Assembly: GCF_029892095.1 (NCBI RefSeq)
Contig: NZ_JARZAE010000004.1
Location: forward strand, 5,332,001-5,396,000
Source of the DNA: Kitasatospora sp. MAP12-44
GTDB lineage: Bacteria; Actinomycetota; Actinomycetes; Streptomycetales; Streptomycetaceae
DNA: 64,000 nucleotides
Reading direction: 5' to 3'
Shown: piece by piece, positions 41,480 to 49,280 of the stretch
How the letters are laid out: each line of letters starts with the position of its first letter
How positions within the stretch are numbered: position 1 is the stretch's first letter
Notes under the pieces: generated by a model
Database searches by the model: none
What the model was told of the DNA's origin: nothing
Seen by the model: only the letters and a program-made list of their open reading frames with translations
Translations under genes and position numbers: made by a program

Positions 41480-43060
41480 ATGCTCAGTAAGGGAATCGGA
41501 CGTTGGAGACAGCGGGCCGTCGGTGTTCTGCTCACGGCCGCCGGCCTGGCCGGCACCGTGGCCGTCGGAGCACCCGCGGCGGTGGCGGCGGCCACCCCGC
41601 CCAGCAGCGCACCGAGCACCAACGCGACCGCGCGAGGCTTCGAGACCTGCGCGGCGCCGGACCTCACCACCATGAGCACCTGGGCGGCGAGCTCGCCGTA
41701 CAAGGCGGTCGGCATCCACATCGGGGGCCCCTCGCAGGCCTGCGCGCAGCCCAATCTGACACCGGCCTGGGTCACCAGTGTGGCGGCGGGGGGCTGGGCC
41801 CTCATGCCGATCTACAGCGGCCACCAGGGCAGCAGCGGCACGGCGCTGCTGCCGACCGACGTGGGCGCCGCGCAGCAGCAGGGCACCACCGACGCCGACG
41901 ACGCGATCGCGAAGGCGTCCGCCCTGGGCCTCGGCACGGGCAGCGTGATCTACCTGGACGTGCAGGCCTACACCCCCGCCACCCAGCCCCAGGTGATCAA
42001 GTACCTGGTGGGCTGGACCCGGGAGCTCCAGACCGGCGGATACCGCTCCGGCGTGCACGGTGACGCGACCGGTGTGGTCACGGACCTGGAGGCGGCCGAC
42101 ACCGGCTCGTTCCCGGAGCCGGACGTCATCTGGTCGCGCAACCTGAACGGCACCCAGACCACCGGCGACGCGGCCACCGGGCTGCTCGGCCCGACCTACT
42201 GGCCGGTCGGCGGGCGGGTCCACGAGTACGCCGACAGCCAGAGCGAGACCTACGGCGGCGCCACCCTCACCGTCAACGACAGCTACCTGGACGTCACTTC
42301 CAAGGCCTTCAGCTCGCCGATCGCGACCGGTTCGCGGCTCGACGGCGGGATGAGCGTGAGCAGCACGAGCATGACGCTGACCATGGGCACCGACGGCAAC
42401 CTGGTGCTCTACGCGATCGTGGGCCCCACCGGCCAGATCGCCGCGGTGTGGGACTCGAACACGGTCGGCAACCCCGGCGCGTACCTGGTCATGCAGACCG
42501 ACGGCAACCTGGTGGTCTACAAGCCGGGCGGCAACTCGAGTACCGGTAACGCGATCTGGTCCAGCTCCACCTGGAGCACTCCCGGCACCTACGCCGCCGT
42601 GCAGGACGATGGCAACTTCGTGGTCTACAAGGCGGGCGGCGGCGACGGCCTGGGCGGCTCGCTGTGGAGCACCAGGACCGAGGCGGTGCCGAACACCATC
42701 AACCCGGGCGGCACCCTGGCCGACGGCCAGTGGACCCAGGGCGCCCTGACCAAGCTGATCATGCAGGCCGACGGCAATCTGGTGATCTACCGCAAGTCGG
42801 ACGGCGTGCCGATCTGGTCCACCCAGACGAACAACAACCGCGGCGACTACGCGATCATGCAGACCGACGGCAACCTCGTGGTCTACAAGGCGGGCGGCAG
42901 CAGCAGCACCGGCGGTGCGCTCTGGGACAGCAAGACCTACTACAACCCCGGTGCCTACCTGGTGATGCAGGACGACGGCAACCTGGTGATCTACAAGCAG
43001 GGCGGAACCTCGGCCAACGGCGGCTTCCTCTGGGCGAGCGGGACCTACAACGCGGCATAG
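41480..43060 (+). CDS. Secreted DUF1906 glycosidase-like protein with bulb-type lectin repeats
   Basis: A 526-residue exported protein. The signal peptide (AVGVLLTAAGLAGTVAVGAPAAVAA, shown by its ends) precedes a DUF1906 domain of about 220 residues, a TIM-barrel-like fold seen in actinobacterial Rv2525c-type proteins (VGIHIGGP, SVIYLDVQAY). The C-terminal half has six QxDxNxVxY-type motifs (for example MQTDGNLVVYK and MQDDGNLVIYK) of the mannose-binding B-lectin family, arranged as two lectin domains. It probably binds and cleaves a cell-surface or environmental glycan. ATG 41480 follows AAGGGGGAA. Confidence 0.87.
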   Translation: MLSKGIGRWRQRAVGVLLTAAGLAGTVAVGAPAAVAAATPPSSAPSTNATARGFETCAAPDLTTMSTWAASSPYKAVGIHIGGPSQACAQPNLTPAWVTSVAAGGWALMPIYSGHQGSSGTALLPTDVGAAQQQGTTDADDAIAKASALGLGTGSVIYLDVQAYTPATQPQVIKYLVGWTRELQTGGYRSGVHGDATGVVTDLEAADTGSFPEPDVIWSRNLNGTQTTGDAATGLLGPTYWPVGGRVHEYADSQSETYGGATLTVNDSYLDVTSKAFSSPIATGSRLDGGMSVSSTSMTLTMGTDGNLVLYAIVGPTGQIAAVWDSNTVGNPGAYLVMQTDGNLVVYKPGGNSSTGNAIWSSSTWSTPGTYAAVQDDGNFVVYKAGGGDGLGGSLWSTRTEAVPNTINPGGTLADGQWTQGALTKLIMQADGNLVIYRKSDGVPIWSTQTNNNRGDYAIMQTDGNLVVYKAGGSSSTGGALWDSKTYYNPGAYLVMQDDGNLVIYKQGGTSANGGFLWASGTYNAA

Positions 43061-43066
43061 CCGAAC

Positions 43067-43106
43067 GGGGTCGGTCCCGGCGGCGGTTGCCGCCGGGACC
43101 GACCCC
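43067..43106. terminator. Bidirectional terminator between the lectin gene and nrdB
   Basis: A perfect 18-bp stem (43067-43084 with 43089-43106) with a GGTT loop between two converging genes. Confidence 0.9.
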
Positions 43107-43117
43107 GTCTGACGTGC

Positions 43118-44149
43118 CTAGAAGTCGTCGTCGAAGGCGACCGAGCCCTCGACGGCCACCTGGTAGGCGGAGACCCGGCGCTCGAAGAAGTTGGTCAGCT
43201 CCTGGACGTTCTGCAGCTCCATGAAGCCGAACGGGTTGGTCGAGCCGTACCGGATCGGCATGCCGAGGCGGGCCAGCCGCTGGTCGGCGACGGCCTGCAG
43301 GTACTCGCGCATGGACGCGGTGTTCATCCCGGGCAGGCCCTCGCCGCAGAGGTCCTGGGCGAACTGGAGCTCGGCCTCGACGGCCTCCTCCAGCATCTCG
43401 GTGACCTGCTTGGCCATCGCGTCGTCGAAGAGGTCGGGCTCCTCCTCACGGACGGTGTCGACCACCGACATCGCGAAGTCCATGTGCATGGACTCGTCGC
43501 GGAAGACCCAGTTGGTGCCGGTCGCCAGGCCGTGCAGCAGACCGCGGCTGCGGAACCAGTACACGTACGCGAAGGCGCCGTAGAAGAACAGCCCCTCGAC
43601 GCAGGCCGCGAAGCAGATCAGGTTCAGCAGGAACGCGCGGCGGTCGTCCTTGGACTGCAGCGAGTCGATGTGGTCGACCGCGTTCATGTACTTGAAGCAG
43701 AACTGCGCCTTCTGGTGGATGGAGGGGATGTTCTCCACCGCGGCGAAGGCCGCGTTGCGGTCCTCCGGGTCGGGCAGGTAGGTGTCGAGCAGCGTCAGAT
43801 AGAACTGGACGTGCACGGCCTCCTCGAACAGCTGCCGGGACAGGTAGAGCCGCGCCTCGGGCGAGTTGATGTGCTTGTAGAGGCTCAGCACCACGTTGTT
43901 CGAGACGATCGAGTCACCGGTCGCGAAGAAGGCGACCAGCCGGCCGATCATGTGCCGCTCGCCGTCGCTGAGCTTGGCGAGGTCGGCGACGTCGGAGTGC
44001 AGGTCCACCTCCTCGACGGTCCAGGTGTTCTTGATCGCGTCGCGGTAGCGGTCGTAGAAGGACGGGTAGCGCATCGGACGCAGCGTCAGCTCGAAGCCCG
44101 GGTCGAGCAGCATCTTCTCGCGGCCGGGGGTCTCGGGGGTGTTGCTCAC
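43118..44149 (-). CDS. nrdB: Ribonucleoside-diphosphate reductase beta subunit, class Ia
   Basis: A 343-residue R2 protein. Iron ligands are visible in FEEAVHVQFY and FRDESMHMDFA (Glu/His pairs), with the radical Tyr expected in the LSLYKHI region. It supplies the tyrosyl radical to NrdA for deoxynucleotide synthesis. GTG 44149 overlaps the nrdA stop as GTGA, so the subunits are made together. The very C-terminus (VAFDDDF) is the usual peptide that docks on NrdA. Confidence 0.95.
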   Translation of the reverse strand: MSNTPETPGREKMLLDPGFELTLRPMRYPSFYDRYRDAIKNTWTVEEVDLHSDVADLAKLSDGERHMIGRLVAFFATGDSIVSNNVVLSLYKHINSPEARLYLSRQLFEEAVHVQFYLTLLDTYLPDPEDRNAAFAAVENIPSIHQKAQFCFKYMNAVDHIDSLQSKDDRRAFLLNLICFAACVEGLFFYGAFAYVYWFRSRGLLHGLATGTNWVFRDESMHMDFAMSVVDTVREEEPDLFDDAMAKQVTEMLEEAVEAELQFAQDLCGEGLPGMNTASMREYLQAVADQRLARLGMPIRYGSTNPFGFMELQNVQELTNFFERRVSAYQVAVEGSVAFDDDF

Positions 44150-46575
44150 TGGCAGGCCTCGCAGGACTCGGGGTTCTCCAGGGAGCAGGCGAGCGCTGCC
44201 TCCTCCTCCGGGGTGAGGGCGGTCGGGGTGGCCACGGACACCGGCGCGGGGGCGGCGGCGCGGGCGCTGCTCGACGCGGCCTGGGCGATCCGGGTGGCCG
44301 GGCGCGAGCGCAGGTAGTAGGTGGTCTTCAGACCGACCTTCCAGGCGTACGCGTACATCGAGCTGAGCTTGCCGATGGTCGGCGCGGCCATGAAGAGGTT
44401 CAGCGACTGGCTCTGGTCGATGTACGGCTGCCGGGCGGCGGCCAGGTCGATCAGCGCGCGCTGCGGCAGCTCCCACGCGGTGCGGTAGAGCGAGCGCACC
44501 TCGGCGGGCAGCCAACCCAGCTCCTGGACCGAGCCGTTGGCCTCGCGCAGCGCGTCCCGGGTCTGCGCGTCCCAGACGCCCAGCTCCTTCAACTCGCGGA
44601 CCAGGTACGGGTTGACCTGGAGGAACTCGCCGGAGAGGGTCTCCCGCTTGAAGAGGTTGGAGACCTGCGGCTCGATGCACTCGTAGACGCCGGCGATCGA
44701 GGCGATGGTCGCGGTCGGCGCGATGGCGAGCAGCAGCGAGTTGCGCAGGCCGGTGCGGGCGATCGTGGCGCGCAGCGCGTCCCAACGGTCCGCCCACTGC
44801 GGGGCGGTGGCGAAGTGGTCGATGTGCAGCTGGCCGCGGGCGGCGCGGGTCTCGCCGTACGCCTCGTGCCGGCCCAGCTGCTCGGCGAGCTCGCTGGAAC
44901 GCTCGTAGGCGACCAGCATGATGCGCTCGGCGATCAGCGTGGAGAGCTGCTTGGCCTCGGCGGAGTCGAAGTCCAGCCGGAGCTGGAAGAAGACGTCCTG
45001 GAGGCCCATCACGCCCAGGCCCACCGGGCGCCAGCGCGAGTTGGAGGTGCCGGCCTCGGTGGTCGGGTAGAAGTTGATGTCCACCACGCGGTCCAGGAAG
45101 GTCACCGCGGTGCGCACGGTGGCGTCCAGGCGCTCCCAGTCCATCGCGTCGATCAGGTTCTCGGCGGTGGCGGTGGCGGAGACGTGCGCGCCCAGGTTGA
45201 CCGACCCGAGGTTGCAGACGGCGGTCTCGGAGTCGTCCGTGACCTCCAGGATCTCCGTGCAGAGGTTGGACGAGTGGACCGTGCGGCCCGGCAGCGCGGT
45301 CTGGTTGGCGGCGCGGTTGGAGGCGTCCTTGAAGGTCATCCAGCCGTTGCCGGTCTGCGCCAGGGTGCGCATCATCCGGGCGTAGAGGGTCTGCGCGGGG
45401 ATGCTGCGGACGGCCTTGCCGGCTGCCTCGGCCTTCAGGTAGGCGGCGTCGAACTCCTCGCCCCACAGGTCGACCAGCTCGGGGACGTCGGCCGGGGAGA
45501 ACAGCGACCAGTCGGTGCCGGCGTTCACCCGGCGCATGAACTCGTCCGGGATCCAGTGCGCGAGGTTGAGGTTGTGGGTACGCCGCGCCTCCTCACCGGT
45601 GTTGTCACGCAGCTCGAGGAACTCCTCGATGTCCGCGTGCCAGGTCTCCAGGTAGACGCAGGCCGCGCCCTTGCGGCGGCCGCCCTGGTTGACGGCGGCG
45701 ACCGAGGAGTCCAGCGTCCGCAGGAACGGCACGATGCCGTTGGACTTGCCGTTGGTGCCGCGGATCAGCGAACCGCGCGAGCGGATCCGGGAGTAGGAGA
45801 GGCCGATGCCGCCGGCGTGCTTGGAGAGCCGGGCGATCTGCGCGTAGCGCGAGTAGATCGAGTCCAGGTTGTCCAGCGGCGAGTCCAGCAGGTAGCAGCT
45901 GGACATCTGCGGGTGCTTGGTGCCCGAGTTGAAGAGCGTCGGGGAGGACGGCAGGTAGGAGAGCGCGCTCATCAGCGCGTACAGCTCGGCGATCTCGCGC
46001 ACCGACTGCTCGTTGTCGCCGACCGCCAGACCACAGGCGACCCGGAGCATGAAGTGCTGCGGGGTCTCGATCACCTTGCGGGTGATCGGGTGGCGCAGCA
46101 GGTAGCGGGACTGCACGGTGCGCAGGCCGAAGTACTCGAAGCGGTCGTCGCCCTGCTGGTCGATCAGGGCGTCCAGCGCGTCGGCGTGCTTGGCGACGAA
46201 GTCGGCGGTCGAGGTGCCGATCAGGCCCTCGGCGTGGCCGACCGCGATCGAGGCGGCGAAGCAGACCGCGCCCTGGCCGATCGCCTCGTCGGAGATCTCC
46301 TGGGCGAGCAGGCGGGCGGCCAGCTTCGAGTACTGCGGGTCCTCGGCGATCATCGACGCGGCGGCCTCCACGGCCAGCCCGCGCAGCTCCGCGAAGTCGG
46401 AGCCGGCGTTGCGGCCGCGCAGTGCGGCGGCGGCGACGTGGCCGGGGTCCACCTGGGGGAGGTCGCTGCTGCGGTCCGTCAGCAGCCGCAGGAGTGCTGC
46501 TCCGGGGTCCGACTTGGTGGCGGGGTCGGAGCTGGATCCCTGGGCGGGCAGGGTGACTGAGGCAGCGGTGGTCAA
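44146..46575 (-). CDS. nrdA: Ribonucleoside-diphosphate reductase alpha subunit, class Ia
   Basis: An 809-residue R1 protein. The catalytic triad is in SSNLCTEILE (Asn, Cys, Glu), the first redox Cys in SCYLLDSP and the second in AVCNLGSVNLG. The C-terminal CEAC pair relays electrons. The start is TTG 46575 with AGGAGAG upstream; the frame continues to 46848 but runs through the leader. The N-terminus lacks an obvious ATP-cone domain. The gene is expressed from a promoter beyond a cobalamin riboswitch, as known for S. coelicolor nrdAB, so it would be silent when the B12-dependent class II enzyme can work. Confidence 0.94.
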   Translation of the reverse strand: MTTAASVTLPAQGSSSDPATKSDPGAALLRLLTDRSSDLPQVDPGHVAAAALRGRNAGSDFAELRGLAVEAAASMIAEDPQYSKLAARLLAQEISDEAIGQGAVCFAASIAVGHAEGLIGTSTADFVAKHADALDALIDQQGDDRFEYFGLRTVQSRYLLRHPITRKVIETPQHFMLRVACGLAVGDNEQSVREIAELYALMSALSYLPSSPTLFNSGTKHPQMSSCYLLDSPLDNLDSIYSRYAQIARLSKHAGGIGLSYSRIRSRGSLIRGTNGKSNGIVPFLRTLDSSVAAVNQGGRRKGAACVYLETWHADIEEFLELRDNTGEEARRTHNLNLAHWIPDEFMRRVNAGTDWSLFSPADVPELVDLWGEEFDAAYLKAEAAGKAVRSIPAQTLYARMMRTLAQTGNGWMTFKDASNRAANQTALPGRTVHSSNLCTEILEVTDDSETAVCNLGSVNLGAHVSATATAENLIDAMDWERLDATVRTAVTFLDRVVDINFYPTTEAGTSNSRWRPVGLGVMGLQDVFFQLRLDFDSAEAKQLSTLIAERIMLVAYERSSELAEQLGRHEAYGETRAARGQLHIDHFATAPQWADRWDALRATIARTGLRNSLLLAIAPTATIASIAGVYECIEPQVSNLFKRETLSGEFLQVNPYLVRELKELGVWDAQTRDALREANGSVQELGWLPAEVRSLYRTAWELPQRALIDLAAARQPYIDQSQSLNLFMAAPTIGKLSSMYAYAWKVGLKTTYYLRSRPATRIAQAASSSARAAAPAPVSVATPTALTPEEEAALACSLENPESCEACQ

Positions 46576-46744
46576 GGCGCTCTCTCCTGGCGACGACGAA
46601 CGGGCCCCTCCCACTGGAAAGCGGGTTGTCCGACAGGCAGACGGGAGGGCTGACACCGGGCCGGCGCGGGGCAGGGCAGGGGAGCGCGGCGCGCCCACTC
46701 GAACGGTGGCGCGCAACGGCGGCATCCCCGGCCCACCCGCGAGG

Positions 46745-46898
46745 CCCGGACACACAAAGCTCGTGCGGCAAGGCTTCTGCGGGGAAGCCGTGTGGCACAC
46801 CGTCGGCAGGTAATCGGACTTGCGGCGGATGGTGCACCGACCGCTCACCGCTGCGGGGCAGCCCCGGATTCACACCGGGTTCCCCTGCTTCGACAGCG
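46745..46898 (-). promoter_or_regulatory. Cobalamin (B12) riboswitch upstream of nrdAB
   Basis: Reading the minus strand, the conserved core appears in order: GGGGAACCCGGTGTGAATCC, then GGGGCTGCCCCGCAGCGGTG, and the B12 box CAAGTCCGATTACCTGCC (46822-46805). A further stem (46789-46784 with 46777-46772) follows. It closes about 200 nt before the nrdA start, leaving a long expression platform (46576-46744) rich in pairing segments. Ligand binding should lower nrdAB expression. Boundaries are approximate. Confidence 0.88.
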
Positions 46899-46904
46899 AG
46901 AGTG

Positions 46905-46951
46905 AGCATACATGTAGTGCCACCCATCGAGTGCAGCACCACATGTAGTGT
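46905..46951 (-). promoter_or_regulatory. nrdAB promoter with two NrdR-like boxes
   Basis: ACATGTAGTG occurs at 46910 and 46941 (plus-strand reading), exactly 31 bp apart, the spacing of paired NrdR boxes. On the minus strand they read ACACTACATGTGGTGC and GCACTACATGTATGCT. The second contains the -10 TATGCT (46910-46905). NrdR binding would block initiation. Confidence 0.72.
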
Positions 46952-47098
46952 TGCGTGCTGTATCGGGGCCAATACCAGATCGGGACGCCGCCGGGTGTTG
47001 GAGGGGCTGTAGCGGGGCTGTGGAGGGGCTGCGGATGCCTGGATTTCCGGTGCCTCGGGGCCGTTCGCGGGCCTCTCCCGGGCCTCTGTCGGGCCGTG

Positions 47099-47611
47099 TC
47101 AGAAGGTCAGGCTGTACACCCACAGCTCAATGTCCGGCCGGGGGCGCCAGTCGCGCTCGGGGGTGCGGAGGAAGCCGACCCGCTCGTAGATCCGGTGGGC
47201 GGCGGACATCGCCGGGCGTGTCGAGAAGGCCATCCCGGTGAGGCCGAGCTCGCGGCTGCGGGCGACGCAGGCGCGCACCAGGGACTCGCCGACGCCGCGG
47301 CCCCGGGCGTCCGCAGCGGCGGCCAGCATCCGGATCTCGCCCTCCTGCGGGGTGGCGATGTCGGCCCACTCGGTGCCGCCCACGGCGAAGGTCACACAGC
47401 CGAGGACTCGTCCGGCGGGACCGCGCGAGGTGTCGGCCGGGTCGACCGCGACGAGCAGCTCGGCCTCGGCGGCCCGGCGGCGGGCGTCGCGCAGGAGGGT
47501 GACGTACTCCGCGCCCGGCGGGGTGTGGCCGTCGCCGACGAAGGCCTCCACGGTCACCTCGCCCGCGGCGTCGAGGTCTTCGTCGAGTGCGGTGCGGATG
47601 AGGATGTCCAT
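47099..47611 (-). CDS. GNAT-family N-acetyltransferase
   Basis: A 170-residue single GNAT domain. The acetyl-CoA loop is RMLAAAADARGRGVGESLV (motif A, RGRGVG), followed by AHRIYERVGF in motif B. The acceptor is unknown. It lies alone, with CACACT 6 nt before the ATG, so a leaderless message is possible. The flanking 130 bp to 47742 hold GGGGTCCGG-type short repeats but no gene. Confidence 0.87.
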   Translation of the reverse strand: MDILIRTALDEDLDAAGEVTVEAFVGDGHTPPGAEYVTLLRDARRRAAEAELLVAVDPADTSRGPAGRVLGCVTFAVGGTEWADIATPQEGEIRMLAAAADARGRGVGESLVRACVARSRELGLTGMAFSTRPAMSAAHRIYERVGFLRTPERDWRPRPDIELWVYSLTF

Positions 47612-47741
47612 CGAACCAGTGTGCCAAGGCGCAGGTCGCGGGCGGCGGGGAGGGTGCGGTGGCGGGGGCGGCCGGTCCGGGTGGGCGGGGTCCGGGAGTG
47701 CGGGGTCCGGGTGGTCGGGGTCCGGGTGTGCGGGGTGGTGC

Positions 47742-48230
47742 CTAGGCTGTGGTGATCCGGAAGACGGGGTAGCCGGGCGCGATCCGCAGGAGTTCCGCGT
47801 CGGACGCGTTGGCGTCCACGCCCTGGAAGAAGGCGCCGACCTCGAACTTCCACCGCTTGAGGTAGGCGCGCAGCACGTCCGGCTTCTCCGCGTCGGTGAG
47901 CTCGGTGGCGTGGAAGGTCTCGCTGCGTCGGCCCAGGCGCAGCTCGCCGGTGCCGGTGACGCGCAGGTTGCGGACCCACTGGGTGTGACCGCGCGGGGCG
48001 ACAAGGTAGCGGTTCCCGTCATGGCTGAGGACGTTGACCGGCGTGGTGCGCCACTCCCCGCTCTTGCGGCCCCGGACGGCCAGCACCCGCGAGCCCCAGA
48101 AGCTGAGACCGACCCGGGTGAGGGCCACCATCACCTGGTTGCTGAAACGCAGCGCGCGGCCGCCGGAGTAGATGTAGCGCGGTGCGTCGGGCTGTGACGC
48201 TGCGCCGTGGGACGTCGGGGTCGAGGACAT
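47742..48230 (-). CDS. Deazaflavin-dependent nitroreductase-like oxidoreductase (DUF385)
   Basis: A 162-residue split-beta-barrel protein of the Ddn/DUF385 family. The pattern GRKSGEWRTTPVNVL, then HTQWVRNLRVTGTGELRLG, is that of F420-binding oxidoreductases. The family uses reduced F420 to reduce quinones or xenobiotics. ATG 48230 follows AAGGAGC. It diverges from a TetR gene and both have the same inverted-repeat operators in the space between, so TetR probably represses it. Confidence 0.88.
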   Translation of the reverse strand: MSSTPTSHGAASQPDAPRYIYSGGRALRFSNQVMVALTRVGLSFWGSRVLAVRGRKSGEWRTTPVNVLSHDGNRYLVAPRGHTQWVRNLRVTGTGELRLGRRSETFHATELTDAEKPDVLRAYLKRWKFEVGAFFQGVDANASDAELLRIAPGYPVFRITTA

Positions 48231-48261
48231 CGCATGCTCCTTGGTGAGCAGTGAACGCATT

Positions 48262-48335
48262 CGAGAGCAGTGCTCTCGTTTCGATGCACTGAACTCTTCC
48301 ACTGGCGGCGCCTCGAGTCAAGAGCACTGCTCTCG
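48262..48335. promoter_or_regulatory. Twin TetR-type operators
   Basis: CGAGAGCAGTGCTCTCG (48262-48278) and AAGAGCACTGCTCTCG (48320-48335) are near-identical palindromes 57-58 bp apart, both followed by TTT. They lie in the 163-bp space between the divergent oxidoreductase and tetR genes. Confidence 0.8.
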
Positions 48336-48393
48336 TTTGTGTGCACCGATATAATTCGTGTCTGCTGCTCTGATTTGTGGCAGGCTGTTCTCC

Positions 48394-49143
48394 ATGGCAG
48401 CGATTCGAACCGCCCGGGAGCGGGCGCGCGAGGAACTCACCCGCGCGATCAAGGACGAGGCCCGACGCCAGCTCGGGATCGAGGGCCCGCAGCAGCTCTC
48501 CCTGCGCGCCGTCGCGCGCGACCTCGGCATGGCCTCCTCGGCGCTCTACCGGTACTTCCCGAGCCGCGACGATCTGCTGACCGCGCTCATCGTGGACGCC
48601 TACAGCGACCTGGCCGCAGCCGTCGACCGCGCGGTGGCGGCAGCATCGGAGATCGCGGCGGCGGCCCCGGGGCCCGCAGCGGCGGGGTCCACACAAGCGG
48701 GAGCGGCCGCTCGCGCCCGCTGGCGGGCGCTCAGCTCGGCCGTCCGCGACTGGGCCCGAGAGCACCCGCACGAGTACGCGTTGATCTACGGCACGCCGGT
48801 CCCCGGCTACCACGCGCCGCAGGAGACCATCGAGCTGGCGGTGCGCGTCCCGCTGGCCTTGCTCGACACGATCCGGCCGGCCGCCGGCCACCTGGAGGCG
48901 GCGCCCGGCCGCCCCGTGTCGGCCGGGCTCGCCGCCCAGTTGGCGCCGATCGCCGCCCAGTACGCTCCGGAGCTGCCGCAGACCGTGATCGCCCGGTCGA
49001 TGGTCGCCTGGACGCAGCTCTTCGGCATGATCAGCTTCGAGCTCTTCGGGCACCTGGCAGGCTCGGCCGACCCGGCCGACGAGTTCTTCGCCCACGCGGT
49101 GGAGCAGATGGCGGACTTCATCGGCCTGCCCGACGTGAGGTAG
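48394..49143 (+). CDS. TetR-family transcriptional repressor
   Basis: A 249-residue regulator. The N-terminal helix-turn-helix is LSLRAVARDLGMASSALYRYFPSRDDLL in part, typical of TetR, starting about residue 40. The C-terminal domain resembles TetR_C_13/WHG types, with WREHP-like EHPHEYALIYGTPVPGY. The ligand is unknown. Palindromic operators upstream suggest that it controls itself and the divergent F420-type oxidoreductase, a common drug or quinone sensor arrangement. Confidence 0.88.
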   Translation: MAAIRTARERAREELTRAIKDEARRQLGIEGPQQLSLRAVARDLGMASSALYRYFPSRDDLLTALIVDAYSDLAAAVDRAVAAASEIAAAAPGPAAAGSTQAGAAARARWRALSSAVRDWAREHPHEYALIYGTPVPGYHAPQETIELAVRVPLALLDTIRPAAGHLEAAPGRPVSAGLAAQLAPIAAQYAPELPQTVIARSMVAWTQLFGMISFELFGHLAGSADPADEFFAHAVEQMADFIGLPDVR

Positions 49144-49207
49144 CGCCCCTTCCCCCGCGCGCGCTCCGCATGGCACGGCACGATGGCACGGCACGCGACG
49201 CAAAGGT

Positions 49208-49243
49208 GCCGGCCGCGCGACAGTGGGGCATCGCGCGACCGGC
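49208..49243. terminator. Bidirectional terminator
   Basis: A stem of GCCGG and CGCGCGA with its complement closes at 49243, between converging tetR and alpha-galactosidase genes. Confidence 0.72.
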
Positions 49244-49280
49244 GTCTGCGGTGAGGGGACGGTCAGGGCCGAGGGGAAGG

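Noticed and set aside
43118..45466. Extended frame joining nrdB to antisense-like sequence within nrdA
   Set aside because: nrdB begins at GTG 44149; the part upstream overlaps nrdA in another frame and is not conserved.
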